NCBI RefSeq assembly: GCF_024323335.1
Contig: NC_066584.1
Coordinates: 269,072,344 to 269,136,343, forward strand
Origin: Lathyrus oleraceus
Taxonomy: Eukaryota > Streptophyta > Magnoliopsida > Fabales > Fabaceae
DNA length: 64,000 bases
Direction of reading: 5' to 3'
Positions 36,331-48,600 of this stretch are shown here, one piece after another. Under the pieces are notes generated by a model, which was not told where the DNA came from, did not search any database, and saw only the letters and a list, made by a program, of their open reading frames with translations. How positions within the stretch are numbered: the first letter of the stretch is position 1; each line of letters begins with the position of its first letter. Made by a program: the position numbers and the translations under genes.

Positions 36331-36533
36331 TGTTGGTGCAAAGGTAGAATAAAAGATGAATATTCTATTAAGAGAATGACGGCTACAAAACATGATAAAA
36401 GTTACAATGATTGTCACCCTATTTATAAGCTAAAACTAGGGTTACTAGAATATAATAAAATACTAAAATACCCTCTAACAAACTTAGGGGCTAAGAAAAT
36501 AGTAAAACTAATAAATATGAATTACTTCTAATA
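36331..36533 (-). repeat. 3' LTR of the copia element
   Basis: 203 bp, identical by eye to the 5' LTR at 40945-41147. It contains a TATAAATAG box on the minus strand (36427-36420). Confidence 0.95.
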
Positions 36534-36545
36534 CCATCCCTTAAT
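36534..36545 (-). other. Polypurine tract of the copia element
   Basis: The minus strand reads ATTAAGGGATGG between the gag-pol stop codon (TGA, 36548-36546) and the 3' LTR. The coding region therefore runs right up to the tract. Confidence 0.85.
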
Positions 36546-39500
36546 TCATATTCCATCAAAACTTGTAACACCAATTCCATCCCTTAATCTGAGGAATTGG
36601 TCAGTCTTGATAGCTTTCGTCAGAACATCTGCCAACTGTTTCTGAGTGTTGCAGTGTACAACTTCTAACACTCCCCTCTGAACTTGATGTCTCAGAAAAT
36701 GATACTTGGTCTCAATGTGCTTGCTTCTCCCATGCAACACTGGGTTTCTGGCAAGATTGATTGCAGACTTGTTGTCAATCATCAGCTTCAGAGGTTTGTT
36801 TACTTTAATCTTTAGATCCTGCAATAGATTCAGAATCCACACAGCTTGGCATGCAGTAACAGCACCTGCAATGTATTCAGCTTCACAAGTTGACAACGCC
36901 ACAACAGGTTGCTTCTTGGAACACCAAGAAATGGGACCTCCCAGAAATTTGAATAAGTACCCAGACGTACTTCTTCTGTCAACTCTGTCTCCACACCAAT
37001 CAGAATCTGAATAACTCAGAAGTTCTGACTCATCCTTTCTTCCAGAAGGAAATAATACTCCATACTTCAGAGTTCCCTTGATATACCTCAGAATCCTGAC
37101 AGCCGCTTGGTAATGGGACCACTTAGGTTTACTCATGAACCTACTAACCATCCCAACTGAATAGCAAATATCAGGTCTGGTATTGCACAAATACCTCAGA
37201 GAACCAACCAACTGTTTGAAGGTTGTAGCGTCCACATCCTTTCCATCAGAGTCAGAATCCAGTTTCTGATTTGTATCAGAAGGTGTGACAGCAATCTTAC
37301 AATTCTCCAGTTCAAATCTCTTCAGAAGTTCTAATTCATACTTGAGCTGATGCAAAATAATACCTTTCTCAGAGTATCTGAATTCCATCCCTAGAAAGTA
37401 TGTCATTTTGCCTAGATCAGTCATTTCGAATTCATTCATCAGAACTTTCTTGAACTTGGCTATCTCCTGTTCAGAACTTCCAGTCAGCAGTATATCATCA
37501 ACATATAAACATACCAGAGTCATATTTCCTTCAGAAGTATGCTGAACATAGACACCGTACTCCATCTCACATTTCTGAAAGCCTTGCCTCTTGAAAAATG
37601 AATCAATCTTCAGATTCCAAGCTCTGGGCGCTTGTTTCAATCCATATAGAGCTTTGTATAATCTGTACACCATCCCTTCCTGATTCTTTTTCACAAATCC
37701 AGGAGGTTGTGACACGTAAACTTCTTCTTCTAACGGACCGTTCAGAAATGCAGATTTTACATCTAAATGCATCAGAGGCCAATTCCTGTTAGCAGCTATT
37801 GCAATCACCATTCTGATTGTTTCATGTCTTGCTATAGGTGCAAACACTTCAGAGTAATCCAGCCCAGGTTTCTGTAGAAATCCTCTGGCTACCAATCTTG
37901 CTTTATGTTTGGCAATTGAACCATCTGGCTTTAACTTCTGCTTGAAAACCCATCTGACGCTGATGGCTTTCTTGTCTTTTGGAAGTTCTGTCAGCTTCCA
38001 AGTCTTGTTTCTCTCTATAGCATCAAGTTCTTCTTTCATGGCCTTCAGCCAGAGCTTCTGCTTAAGAGCCTCTTCTGTACTTATGGGTTCAGAGTCTACT
38101 AACATGGCACACTGAATAACTTCTCCTTCAGAGTCTACTTCAGTGTCTTGCAGCATGTCAAATTCTGCATATCTTCTGGGGATGTTTCTGACTCTTTGTG
38201 GTCTCTGAACTTGTTCAGAGTCTTCAACTTCAGAGTTTCTACCTTCAGATGGTTGACTTCCTCCAGAGCTTTGACCATCTGAAGGTTCTGGCATATTTCC
38301 AAAGTCTGAATTGCCACCAGAATCTGGATTACCATCAGAGTCTGGGTCATCAGAGTCTGGATCATCAGAGTCTGGATCATCAGAGTCTGGAACATCAGAG
38401 TCTGGAACATCAGAGTCTGGAACATCAGATTCTGGATCACTATCAGAGTCAGAATCAACGTCAGAGTTTACTCCAACCTCAGAAATTCTGAACTCTGACC
38501 TTTCTTCAGAAGTTCTAACATCAGAATCAGATTGAGACTTATCCCAATTCCAAACTTCTGATTCCTTCACAATCACATCTCTGCTGAATTCAATTTTATT
38601 GGTTTCTGGACAATAGAGCTTGTATGCACCTGTACTGTGGTACCCTATCAGAATCATCACTTTGCTTCTATCATCCAGCTTCTGTCTTCTGGCTTCTGGA
38701 ACATGTTTATAGCAAACAGAACCAAACACCTTCAGATGACTAACACTTTGCTTATCTCCAGTCCACTTCTGTATTGGAACTATTTCCTTCAACTTCTTCG
38801 TAGGACATCGGTTGAGTACATACGTTGCAGTGGCAACAGCTTCTCCCCAGAGCTTCTGAGGAAGTTTCTTCTCCTTTAGCATGCTTCTCACCATATCAAG
38901 CAAAGTGCGGTTTCTTCTTTCAGCAAGACCATTGTGTTGAGGGGTATAAGGAGCAGTAACCTCATGCTCAATTCCATTCTCCTCACAGAACTTCTGGAAC
39001 TCTTTGGAGTTATACTCACCTCCACCGTCAGTTCTAAGAATCTTCAACTTCTGACCACTCTGATTCTCAGCCTTCACTCTGAACTTCTTGAATTCATCAA
39101 ACACCTCGTGTTTAAACTTAATAAGGGATACCCATGTCATTCTTGTGAATTCATCAACAAATAACACAAAGTATTTATTCCCTCCAATCGATGCTACTGG
39201 AAATGGACCACACACATCAGAATGTACAACTCCCAAGGCATGTTTTGCTCTTGGAGCAGTTTCTGACGCAAATGGCAATCGTGGTTGTTTTCCTTCCATG
39301 CAAACTTTGCATGACTTTTCAGGCTTCTTAATTGCAGGAATTCCATGTACCAACTTCTTTGAATTCAGATGTTTTAAGCTTCTGAAATTCAAATGACCAA
39401 ATCTTTTGTGCCACAGCTCACTCTCCTTCTCAGCACTTGTTGCACTAAGACATTCTGAGTCTGCAGTTCTGACATTCACCTTGAATGTTCTATTCCTTCC

Positions 39501-40808
39501 CTGTTCTGACTCCATAATCAACTTCTGATTGCAGTCATACAGCTTCAGAAGATTGTCCTTCATGGTAACTGAAAAACCTTTCTCAATTAATTGTCCCACA
39601 CTCATCAGATTGCTTCTGATGCCAGGTACATACCACACGTTCTGAATCAATGCTGTTTTCCCATTGTTCAGAATCACTCTGACATTTCCCATACCTTCTG
39701 CATTAAGATATTTGTCATCAGCACATCTGATCTTTGTCCTCTTTTCAGAGTCAAAGTGAACCAGCCATTTCTTGTTTCCAGTAAGATGATTTGAACAGCC
39801 AGTGTCCATATACCACCAGTCTATCAGATCCATATCATCAGATTCAGAGGCCATCAATAGCACAGATTCGTCATCAGAACTTCTGGCTATATTTGCTTCT
39901 TCTGATTTTCTCTCCTTGTTTGACCAACAGTCTCTAGCAAAATGACCAAACTTCTTACAGCAGTAACATTGGATTTTCTTCTTGTCATACTTCTCTTTTC
40001 CCTTCTGAGCATTCTTTTGTCTATCAGAGGTTGAGCTTTCTGACTTCTGACCACCATCAGATCTTCTCCTGGCTTCTGACTGCTTCTGATACCTCCTATC
40101 AGAAGTTGCTTTCAGAGCCTGCTGCTCTACTTCCCTTTCAGAAGTTCTCTCAGTTAAGCGCAACTCTTGCGCTTCTAGACTGCTCTGCAGCTCTTCAATT
40201 CTCATGGTGCTCAGATCTTTGGAATGTTCTATTGCTACCACAATGTAATCAAATTGACAGGTAAGGGATCTCAATACCTTCTCCATGATTGTTTCTTCAG
40301 AAAGAGTTTCTCCACACGCTTTCATCTCATTAGTGATCAGAATCACTCTGGAGATGTATTCAGAAACTTTCTCATTATTCTTCATGTTGAGATTTTCATA
40401 TTGCTTTCTCAAGGACTGAAGCTTCACCTTCTTCACTGATGCGTCACCACCATAACATCTAACCAGTGTGTCCCACGCAGCCTTTGCTGTCGTTGAATCT
40501 GCAATCTTCTCAAACACATTTACATCAACACATTGATGAATGAAGAACAATGCCTTCTGATCCTTCTTCCTTACTTCCTTCTGCGCGTTTTTCTGTTCAT
40601 CCGTCGCATCTGCTGCTACCGGAACATAACCATCAGTGACAAGATCTAGAACATCTTGAGCACCGAACAGTACACGCATTTGGATCATCCAACGATTCCA
40701 GTTTTTACCGTCAAATACTGGAAGTTTGGTGTTCATGTTGCCGTTTCCGTTCATCTTTCTACCTTGCACAATACACTCAGATTTCTCACACAGTGTTTCC
40801 CAACCCAC
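36546..40808 (-). CDS. gag-pol: Copia Gag-Pol polyprotein, complete (1420 aa)
   Basis: One uninterrupted frame encodes every protein of a copia element. Domains in order: UBN2-type Gag (about 27-230, [16 protein letters not shown]); a CCHC knuckle [14 protein letters not shown] (about 278); protease with DTG ([11 protein letters not shown], about 333); and the integrase zinc region ([10 protein letters not shown] to CKVCMEGKQ, from about 464). The integrase core has D in HSDVCGPF (about 531), D in RTDGGGEY (about 593) and E in LAERRNRTL (about 629). An acidic linker with an S-D-x-P-D repeat follows (about 789-826). RT has YVDDILLTG (about 1103) and RNase H has YSDSDWCGD (about 1268). All catalytic residues are present. 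The start at 40808 lies 137 bp from the 5' LTR; a second Met 18 codons later is also possible. Gag and Pol are fused with no frameshift, as usual for copia. Confidence 0.95.
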   Translation of the reverse strand: MGWETLCEKSECIVQGRKMNGNGNMNTKLPVFDGKNWNRWMIQMRVLFGAQDVLDLVTDGYVPVAADATDEQKNAQKEVRKKDQKALFFIHQCVDVNVFEKIADSTTAKAAWDTLVRCYGGDASVKKVKLQSLRKQYENLNMKNNEKVSEYISRVILITNEMKACGETLSEETIMEKVLRSLTCQFDYIVVAIEHSKDLSTMRIEELQSSLEAQELRLTERTSEREVEQQALKATSDRRYQKQSEARRRSDGGQKSESSTSDRQKNAQKGKEKYDKKKIQCYCCKKFGHFARDCWSNKERKSEEANIARSSDDESVLLMASESDDMDLIDWWYMDTGCSNHLTGNKKWLVHFDSEKRTKIRCADDKYLNAEGMGNVRVILNNGKTALIQNVWYVPGIRSNLMSVGQLIEKGFSVTMKDNLLKLYDCNQKLIMESEQGRNRTFKVNVRTADSECLSATSAEKESELWHKRFGHLNFRSLKHLNSKKLVHGIPAIKKPEKSCKVCMEGKQPRLPFASETAPRAKHALGVVHSDVCGPFPVASIGGNKYFVLFVDEFTRMTWVSLIKFKHEVFDEFKKFRVKAENQSGQKLKILRTDGGGEYNSKEFQKFCEENGIEHEVTAPYTPQHNGLAERRNRTLLDMVRSMLKEKKLPQKLWGEAVATATYVLNRCPTKKLKEIVPIQKWTGDKQSVSHLKVFGSVCYKHVPEARRQKLDDRSKVMILIGYHSTGAYKLYCPETNKIEFSRDVIVKESEVWNWDKSQSDSDVRTSEERSEFRISEVGVNSDVDSDSDSDPESDVPDSDVPDSDVPDSDDPDSDDPDSDDPDSDGNPDSGGNSDFGNMPEPSDGQSSGGSQPSEGRNSEVEDSEQVQRPQRVRNIPRRYAEFDMLQDTEVDSEGEVIQCAMLVDSEPISTEEALKQKLWLKAMKEELDAIERNKTWKLTELPKDKKAISVRWVFKQKLKPDGSIAKHKARLVARGFLQKPGLDYSEVFAPIARHETIRMVIAIAANRNWPLMHLDVKSAFLNGPLEEEVYVSQPPGFVKKNQEGMVYRLYKALYGLKQAPRAWNLKIDSFFKRQGFQKCEMEYGVYVQHTSEGNMTLVCLYVDDILLTGSSEQEIAKFKKVLMNEFEMTDLGKMTYFLGMEFRYSEKGIILHQLKYELELLKRFELENCKIAVTPSDTNQKLDSDSDGKDVDATTFKQLVGSLRYLCNTRPDICYSVGMVSRFMSKPKWSHYQAAVRILRYIKGTLKYGVLFPSGRKDESELLSYSDSDWCGDRVDRRSTSGYLFKFLGGPISWCSKKQPVVALSTCEAEYIAGAVTACQAVWILNLLQDLKIKVNKPLKLMIDNKSAINLARNPVLHGRSKHIETKYHFLRHQVQRGVLEVVHCNTQKQLADVLTKAIKTDQFLRLRDGIGVTSFDGI
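38330..38440 (-). repeat. 15 bp tandem repeat encoding an acidic linker
   Basis: On the plus strand the unit is close to TCAGAGTCTGGATCA, repeated about seven times. On the coding strand it gives S-D-V-P-D then S-D-D-P-D pentapeptides between integrase and RT. Confidence 0.9.
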
Positions 40809-40924
40809 AGAATTAAAATTCTGATCAGATTTTGTTCAAGATTCAACACGAATCTAAGAATCAAAATCAAACACACAAGACCTCACGTTCACTCGTGTTT
40901 CCCGTGTTTCCCAATGAATCCGAA

Positions 40925-40942
40925 CCGGAGCTCTAGATACCA
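40925..40942 (-). other. Primer binding site of the copia element
   Basis: The minus strand reads TGGTATCTAGAGCTCCGG two bases inside the 5' LTR. This is an initiator-Met tRNA-type site, with an extra T relative to TGGTATCAGAGC. Confidence 0.85.
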
Positions 40943-40944
40943 AT

Positions 40945-41147
40945 TGTTGGTGCAAAGGTAGAATAAAAGATGAATATTCTATTAAGAGAATGACGGCTAC
41001 AAAACATGATAAAAGTTACAATGATTGTCACCCTATTTATAAGCTAAAACTAGGGTTACTAGAATATAATAAAATACTAAAATACCCTCTAACAAACTTA
41101 GGGGCTAAGAAAATAGTAAAACTAATAAATATGAATTACTTCTAATA
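40945..41147 (-). repeat. 5' LTR of the copia element
   Basis: 203 bp. The TATA box on the minus strand is at 41041-41034 (TATAAATAG), so transcription would start inside this short LTR and run leftward into gag. Confidence 0.95.
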
Positions 41148-42542
41148 CTCCTATGTATTGAGTTTTGGAATTGCATTGTTGTGTTTCGATTTGAATTCTT
41201 CCTTGCCGTTTTGCTTTGAATGCCGTTGCATTTTGGGATCACTTTTACTGCTAGCTCGTGTTGTAGCTGCGGCTTATTGCGCTGATTTTTGGACTGCATT
41301 TCACTTTGGCTTGTTGTCGTTTGCAGGTGATTTTCATGTTGGCTTTTGCAGCTAGTTGACGTTTATGCTCAGCAGCTTTTTTCATTCGCGGCTTGGACTG
41401 TGTTTGGCCTCTTGGCGCTGCCGTTTGGGATGTAGTGTCTTCTGTTGTAGTTTGTGAGCTGCCTGTTTGGCTCAGCTGTTGGATTTGGCTTTGCTGCACT
41501 GCAGTATTTCAGCTTATGTTGTACGTTCACCCGCGTTTTGGATCATGAGTAGCAGTTGCCGTTTCACATTGGATTTGGCTTGGTTGTACTTTCTATGCAG
41601 TTGGGTTTTGATTATAGCATGTAGCAGTTGTTTTTCCGCTTATCAGTTGGTGTGTGGTATGCGTGTACTGATGTACCTCCGTTCCTGCTATGTTGCAACT
41701 TACTGCACCGCACTCTGGACTTGGGCTGGAACATGGATAAGTGGTCAAATGACTATGGGTTATGGTTCATGGGCTTTGGATATTGCGTTGTTGTAATTAA
41801 ATTGATATTTGGATTTGTTATTTTTGTTTTGGATTTAACAATGGATTAAAAAAAGGTTGATGGATAAAAGGTTAAATGGATAGTTATTTTGGATATTGGT
41901 TATTGGTTAATGGTAAATGAAAAAGGATTTAGAAAAATGGTTTAATGGATTAAATGAATGGATTTGGATATGGCTAATTGGTTTTTTTTTGAAAATGGAT
42001 TTAAAATGAAATATGGACAAATGTGGATATTAGATGAAGTTTAAAAAATGGATAAATTTGGAAAATGGTTAATGGGCTTAATTCTAATTAAACAAAAATG
42101 ACCCATTAGAAAAAAGAAATAAAATTCTACAACGATTAAAATTCTAAAAATTCAATCGAACTTCCAAACATCAATTTGAACCAACATTAACTCGAACAAA
42201 AATCCATTCGACTTAACTTGAAATCAAAAATCCGTTTGAAGCTGAGATCAATGGAAAAATGTTATGATGCAATGATGAAAAGACGAATCAGATAACGACA
42301 TGCAGTGAACCAATGACCCCAAATGATCACAAGACTTGTAAATCGTATTAAACCATGGTCGAATGAAATGACTGACCAAATGCATCAGTGCACCAATAAA
42401 CACACAAATTCAAGTCATGTGTCGCCTCTTGTTGAACGATGCTTATTCAAATGAAATGTATGGATGAAAATGATATGCAAATGTTTATGGTTAGTGACCT
42501 ATATGATTATGTGACGGGTGGGGCGAATTTCAGGGTATGACA

Positions 42543-43820
42543 CCTATGTTAAAGGAGTATGCCCATCTCTTGGAAATACCCATTTCTGACAAAGTTCCCT
42601 TTAGTGGATTGGAGGAGATTCCCAGATCTCATATTTTGGCTGAAGCTCTTCATCTGAAGAAGTCTGAGATTGAGGCTCATTGGGTGAAGAAAGGAGGAAT
42701 ATTTGGGTTGACTTTTGAGTTTCTCATATGGAAAGCTACTGCCTTTGCTCAAGTCGGTAGTATGGATGCTTTTGAAGTTATCTTTTGTTGATCATCTATG
42801 GTTTAGATTTGTTCCCTAACATTGACGGTTTTGTTGATGTTAATGCCATTCAAATCTTCTTGATTGGGAATTCTGCACCTACTTTGTTGGGTGATGTATA
42901 CTTATCTTTGCATCTAAGGAATTTTAAAGGTGGTGGAACTATCGTGTGTTGTGTTCTTCTTCTGTATAATTGGTTTATTTCGCACTTGCCTCAGACGCCT
43001 GCTTTTGTGGAGAACAAACAATGTCTACGGTGGTCTCAGAGACTTATGTATCTTACTAATGATGATATAGTTTGGTATGATTCTTTATTGAGTAGCTTGG
43101 ATATTATTGATATTTATGGTGAATTCTCTAATGTGCCTCTCATTGGTACACAAAGAGGAATCAAGTACAACCCTTTTTTGGATCGTCGTCAACATGGGTT
43201 CCCCTATAGAGACAAACCTAATAACACTCAGTTATAGGGTCTTTTCTATCAAGTGGGTAAAGATCCCCAACATTTGAAGCAGAAGATGATACATGCTTGG
43301 CATAATGTGCATAGGAAAGGAACATCCTAGCTTGGTCTGCGCAATTGTGTAGCTTTGAAAGCTTATACTACTTGGGTAAAAAATAGAGCTTTGGAGTTGA
43401 AGATGTTGTATGCTTATGAAAGACCTATGTCTATGGTTGTGGTTGAGCCATTAACTCTCCCTAACCAAGATGTAAAAGAGTTGGAAGATGCACTCGCCAG
43501 GATGAAGCAAGAAAAGGATATGTGGGAAGAGCGGTTTCACGCTTTGAGCCGAAAGCATGAGGAGTTGCAGGTTGAGTCTAAGGACAAAGACGCACTTATT
43601 GAACTTCTTATAGACCGAACAGTGAAAGACAGAGAGACCTAGAGGGTCCACCTTCCTCTAGTATGCCTCGGCCTTCCAGTGCTTGGAAGAAGATCGTTGA
43701 CCAGCTTGTCCTCGAGAAGGCTCGGATGGAAACTTCTTTTGAGTCCAAGATTCGACGCATCCGAAGGAAGTACGTGCATGCAGCCAGATCATCTAACATT
43801 GTTGTTAGGGGATCCTTAGT
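42543..43820 (+). pseudogene. ORF1 of element E, after solo LTR L, broken
   Basis: This continues the ORF1 started at 33750-34006. Frames show MLKEYAHLLEIPISDKVPF, a stop near 42788, and LLIYGLDLFPNIDGFVDVNA with the following hydrophobic segment. FSNVPLIGTQRGIKYNP follows before a TAG near 43237. A further piece (43355-43642) reads KAYTTWVKNRALELKM, VVVEPLTLP and a charged coiled-coil-like stretch, then a shifted frame ends in IRRIRRKYVHAARSSN (about 43750-43820). It matches A's and D's ORF1 in order and length. The function of Ogre ORF1 is not known. At least three breaks make this copy dead. Confidence 0.85.
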
Positions 43821-44030
43821 ATGATAGTTTCCTTTTCTCTTGTACTTGTATCTTGTTTTCTGAAATTGTACTCAGTGTAATCCTTCCAAAATTACATGAA
43901 TAAAAGATATTTTTTATGGTCAATCAAATTGTTATATACTTACAAATCAAATAGTATGCTCCTTAAAAATAAAAACAAATAAAACATTGCATTTCAAGCA
44001 TCATTTTCATAACAGGTTTTCTTCTGCCAG
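43821..44030 (+). other. Spacer between ORF1 and gag of element E
   Basis: Non-coding AT-rich spacer, homologous to 22664-22884 in D. Confidence 0.6.
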
Positions 44031-44670
44031 ATGTCTTATTGGTTATTCTCTTGTGCTTCAGCCAAGCTGACTCATAGATACGATACTCGCGCCAATCAAC
44101 CAATAATCATGGAACATTTGGAACAAGAGAATCGGGAGTTGAAAGACGAGATTGCTCGTTTGACTGCCATGATGGAGTTTATTTTAGCTGCTCAAAACCA
44201 GTCTTCTCTAACGCTTGTAACTCGTCCTCCTAGAGGACTGTCATTTTAGAGGTTGCTACCTCAACTGTGCCTGCCACTCAGTTTGTTGCGACTATGCCTG
44301 TTGGATTCCCGTGGGGAATTCCACCGAACTTTATGCCCGAAGGATTTGCGCCTACTTTTGCTTCCATAAGGCATCTAGCCCGATCATGTTTGTTCCACCT
44401 CCCGTTGTTCACACTCTGCCTAGTGTTGAGGACACCATCTACCATTCTGAACCGTCTGAGGGTCCAGACGTTTATGAAAATATTTACGAGATGAAAGATC
44501 AGTTCCTTGAGTTGCGAAAGGAATTGAAGACTCTGAGAGAAAAGGACTTGTTCGGTAAGAGTGTTGCTGAACTTTGCCTAGTGTCGAATGTCAAGATCCC
44601 GATGAAGTTCAAAGTCCCTAACTTTGAAAAGTATAAGGGATACACTTGTCCACTTAGCTATCTCATCCAT
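44031..44670 (+). pseudogene. gag: N-terminal gag of element E, broken and truncated
   Basis: It starts MSYWLFSCASAKLTHRYDTR, then PIIMEHLEQENRELKDEIAR (coiled-coil-like). A frame break comes after about 72 codons, followed by PVGFPWGIPPNFMPEGFAPT, a second frame change near 44370, then DQFLELRKELKTLREKDLFG, VKIPMKFKVPNFEKYKG and CPLSYLIH. The gag core after this point is missing because LTR fragment I joins at about 44671. It matches D's gag closely. Confidence 0.85.
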
Positions 44671-45673
44671 TAAGTTATGGATAAACTTAACTTCAATTAA
44701 ACTAGGGTCGCCACCGCGCTTTTTATGTTTCCAAGGGAAAAGGGAAAGGTACGAACAAAACCCAAAGATAAGAAGTTTTCAAATCAAAACTAATAAAATG
44801 CCAGAGATTACAGGTAAGGGGGTTGGTTACACAGAGGGAAGGTGCTAGCACCCAAAGTGTCCTAGGTAATCCTAGGGAGCCCTTTATTATGTGTGTATGT
44901 ATTTTGGTATAAAATGATGTTTGCAATAAATAGAGTGTGGGGGTGAGAAAAGAATTCATTAATTATATTTTTGTGTTTGACAAGACCTTCGGACTTGTGG
45001 CTACGTACCAACATAAAATGAGGGGTCAAAACCTCGTAGTTCGGGTATCAATTTCAAAATGAGTGAGTTGCTTTTAACAAAATTTTAAGTTTAAAAAAAG
45101 AGCCACAAAAGGCCTAAAAGAGTTTGAATGAGTGTTAGTTATCTTTGTCTTTTGACATTTTTAAGTCAATATGATTAGATTCATCTACAAGTTTGATTAA
45201 GAAAAAGAGTTTGAAAATGCAATGGCATAAGGCCAAAGTTTCTAATTTGCAATAAAGTGTAAGTTTAGAAATCACAAGCAAAGAAGATTTTAAAAGGAGG
45301 GAGAGATTTGAAATTAAATTAGTGGGAGGAGATGAAGGGACTAATCGTAAGCAAAAATTTAAAAGTTAAGAGTTGAAAATATTTGACCAATGGGATGCAA
45401 TCCAATAAACAAGAATGTCATATAGAAACCCAATTTTGCCTTGGACTTTAGAATTAAGCAATATCAATACACAAATAGCAAGATGAAGAGCAATGCATCA
45501 AATAAAGATAGCCACATCCAAGCTAGCAACTTCATGATCTTCTTCCAAATCTTCCATGTATCACATGAAATAATCCTTGGAAAGTCTCAGAATAAGTCAT
45601 TAGGCACAAGTTCAAAGTAACAAATGCATCAAAACCATGTTGTATATGAACTCAAATGGATCTTCAATACTTG
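44671..45673 (-). mobile_element. Element I: 3' part of an Ogre LTR
   Basis: It matches the first kilobase of LTR H (45674-46674) but lacks about 20 bases at the left tip. It joins E's gag at a shared CCAT. The right side is cut by H at 45674 inside the phrase GGATCTTCAATA. No gene is seen. Confidence 0.85.
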
Positions 45674-48600
45674 TGTAGCGGTAAATTCATGATCATCAAG
45701 CTATCTATAAGCTAGACATCAAATAAAACAAGAGTCGCTACCGCGCTTTAATTGTTTCCAAGGGAAAAGGGAAAAGTACGAACAAAACCCAAAAATAAGA
45801 AGTTTTCAAATCAAAACTAATAAAATGTCAGAGATTACAGGTAAGGGGGTTGGTTACTAAGAGGGAAGGTGTTAGCACCCAAAGTGTCTTAGGTACTTCT
45901 AGGGAGCCCTTTTTTGTGTGCATATGTATTTTGTACAAATTGATGTATACAAACAAATAGAATGGGGGGATGATAAAAGAATTAATTAATTATATTTTTA
46001 TGTTTGACAAGACCTTCGGACTTGTGTCTACACACCAACATAAAAATGAGGGATCAAAACCTCGTAGTTCGTGGTATAAATTTCAAAGTGGATGTACTGC
46101 TTTTAACAAAAATTAAGTTTGAAAGGCACAAAGGCCTAAAAATGATTTGAATGAGTTTGATCTTTTTGGATTTTTTGAAAGTTTAGGTCAAGTATAATTA
46201 AGTCTATTTAAAAATTTGATTAAGAAAATAAGTTTGAAAATGCAATGGCATAAGGCCAAAGCTTCTAGTTTGCAAAGTGGTCAATGTTTAGGAAAAAAAC
46301 TAGTACAAGTAAAGAAGATTTTTTTTTAAAAGGAGGGAGAGATTTTGAAATTAAAGAAGTGGGAAGGAGATGAAGAGACTAATCCTAAGCACAAATTTAA
46401 AAGTTAGGAGTTGAAAAGATTTGACCAATGGGTAGCAATCCAATAAACAAGAATTTCATATAGAAACCCAAATTCCCTTGGATATTTAGAATCAAGCAAC
46501 AAAAAATGCATAATATGTCAATCTTGAAGAGCAAGGCATCAAATAAAGATAGCCAAATCCAAGCTTAACCACTCCATGATCTTCTTCAAATTTGCCCATG
46601 TAGCAGATGAATTCTACAAGTCACATGCTTAAAATAACAACTTCATAATGATCACGTTGCAGATGAACTCAAAGGGATCTTCAATGATGTATCAGATGAA
46701 GTTTCAAATTGCAAGCACTTGGTTTCATGAAAGTTGGCATTGGCCAAGTCCTTTTCATAGGGATGTTGCCTAAATTTTAAGTCCAATTCTCCGAGATCAA
46801 ACCATTAGTCCACACAAAAGTTTTTTAGTATTTTTGTTTCTTATTATGTACATTAATGGTCAAGGACCACACAAACAAACAAAGTATACACAAATAAGAT
46901 ATATCACACAATATGGTCCAAGTGGGCAAAGTGAAAATGACATTAACATAAACAATTAGAATGGTATGAATAATGGCAAATGAATAAAAACTTGAAATTA
47001 AATTGCATTAAAGTAAATGACTTGAAATTAAATGTTAGTGCTTAATGAGTTAGAAGTTAGTATTATTTTTTTGCTTTATCTTTTCATTTTAAGTAATTCT
47101 TTGGAGAACACTCAACCCACTTATCACAAGCATGGATCCTTGAATCAATACATCTTCCAAAGGAAGGAAAAAAGGCAAGGTTTCCACACAATACCATGAA
47201 AGAGGGGAGACTTACAATCTCACTAGCTAGAATGCTATGCCTTTTGTGTCAAAAAAATTAGCGTTATGTTAAGCAATCGTAATTGGACTTATGTAGAAGT
47301 CACAACTTTTTGAGGTCGGGCAATAGAATTTTTGTGTTAATGCATGTTAGAGACATAGTATAATGGACTATGCTCATGAAACATATCACACACAAAAACA
47401 ATATGCAAAAGAGGTGGCCTAATCTCATCCATACTTATGTTGATTTTGCAATCAACTAGCCTTAGGATTTAGAGGTATTATAGACCAAATGAAATGGATG
47501 CATAAAGAAGAGGAATTAGATGAAGAGGGAGGGGAATGGATCGAAACTCAAATTGGTCAAAGGAGGACTTTTACCAAATTAAGATCATTCATTCATTTTG
47601 GGAGATGGAATGTACATTCCATCAATCCCCTAAATCTAATGATCTTAACCTACCAAAGTCAAATCAACCTTGACCAAGGCCCAACAATACAAGTCAAACT
47701 TACCCAAACCATCAAGACAACTCAACACAATTATTTTCCATTTATTTAATTTAAAAATACTAAAAATAATGCATTAAATTAAATATGGTTTGTCAAATTC
47801 CTAAAACCTCATCAAAATACCAAATACATGGCCATGAGATTTATCATAGGTCAAACAAGGTCAAAGGACCTTGGAGAAAAAATTTCAGAATTTTTGGAGA
47901 CTTAAAAGTATTTTTAAACAATTAAAAATATTCACAAAATCAATTAAATCATGAAAAATATTAATAATGATCCAAAAAATAATTTTAATTCAAAATATGA
48001 AAGAGGAATTTATTTAAATTTTTTTGGTGAAACTTTCATATTTTTTGGATCAATATTAAAATTAATATAAATTAATGAAAGTCAAATGAAATAAAATGAA
48101 AATCAAAAAATAAAAAAAACGTGGGCCACTTGATTTCCCTCATTAATTGAGGTAGCAGATCAAGTGGACATGAGCGCGCGTGCCACCATGCACCCAGTCA
48201 ACTGTTCCACACGTGTGGTAATTACTTTCGACGTTCAAGATTAAAACATTTCAAATGAGATCAATGGATCATAACCTGTCCAGCACCCCACCGGCGCTGG
48301 ACCTCTGGTCACCTTCTCAGGCGAGGTCCACCGGACTGGTTCACTCATCACCATCACCAAAATGAAAAAAGAGGACATGATCTGAAAGAAAAAATGGCGT
48401 AGAGCACGAATTTAACCTTAATTTCAACTAACTCCAAATATATAGAAAGATATGAGGAGTTGAATTTTGAGGTGTGTCAACTGAGTTGCTTCGATTTGAC
48501 CTCAAAGCAACTCAATCTTCTTGCCTACATTAGTAGGACTTCAGACAACCAAAGATCCAATAGAATTGATGAGAATTGAGTGAGAATCGAAGAGAAAAAG

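Larger units (their letters stand above)
36331..41147 (-). mobile_element. Intact Ty1/copia element, 4817 bp
   Basis: Two 203 bp LTRs (36331-36533 and 40945-41147) read as identical. Perfect 5 bp target duplications CTCCT lie at 36326-36330 and 41148-41152. There is an initiator-Met-type primer site, a polypurine tract and one 1420-codon gag-pol ORF. Everything needed for autonomy is visible. The LTR termini on the minus strand are TATTAG...CCAACA, so the 5' tip is TA rather than the usual TG. The clade cannot be assigned without RT phylogeny. Confidence 0.95.
34007..42542 (-). mobile_element. Solo LTR L of the element A family, target duplication CCTAT, split by copia
   Basis: On the minus strand it starts TGTCATACCC at 42542 and ends TAGCGACA at 34007. 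The same 5 bp, CCTAT, flanks it (34002-34006 and 42543-42547), and E's ORF1 resumes in frame after one copy is removed. There is no primer site or polypurine tract, so it is a solo LTR. Without the copia insert it is about 3.7 kb, against 3.9 kb for LTR A. It carries the 52 bp duplication (34667-34770), the TATA box (36322-36315), a TGC-rich U3 (41160-41800) and a GGATAA-rich tract (41820-42070). ORFs within (for example 35593-36078) are not supported as genes. Confidence 0.93.

Noticed and set aside
47489..47749. 86-codon plus-strand frame in LTR H
   Set aside because: It is antisense in an Ogre LTR, has no conserved protein counterpart in LTRs B and E and shows no domain.
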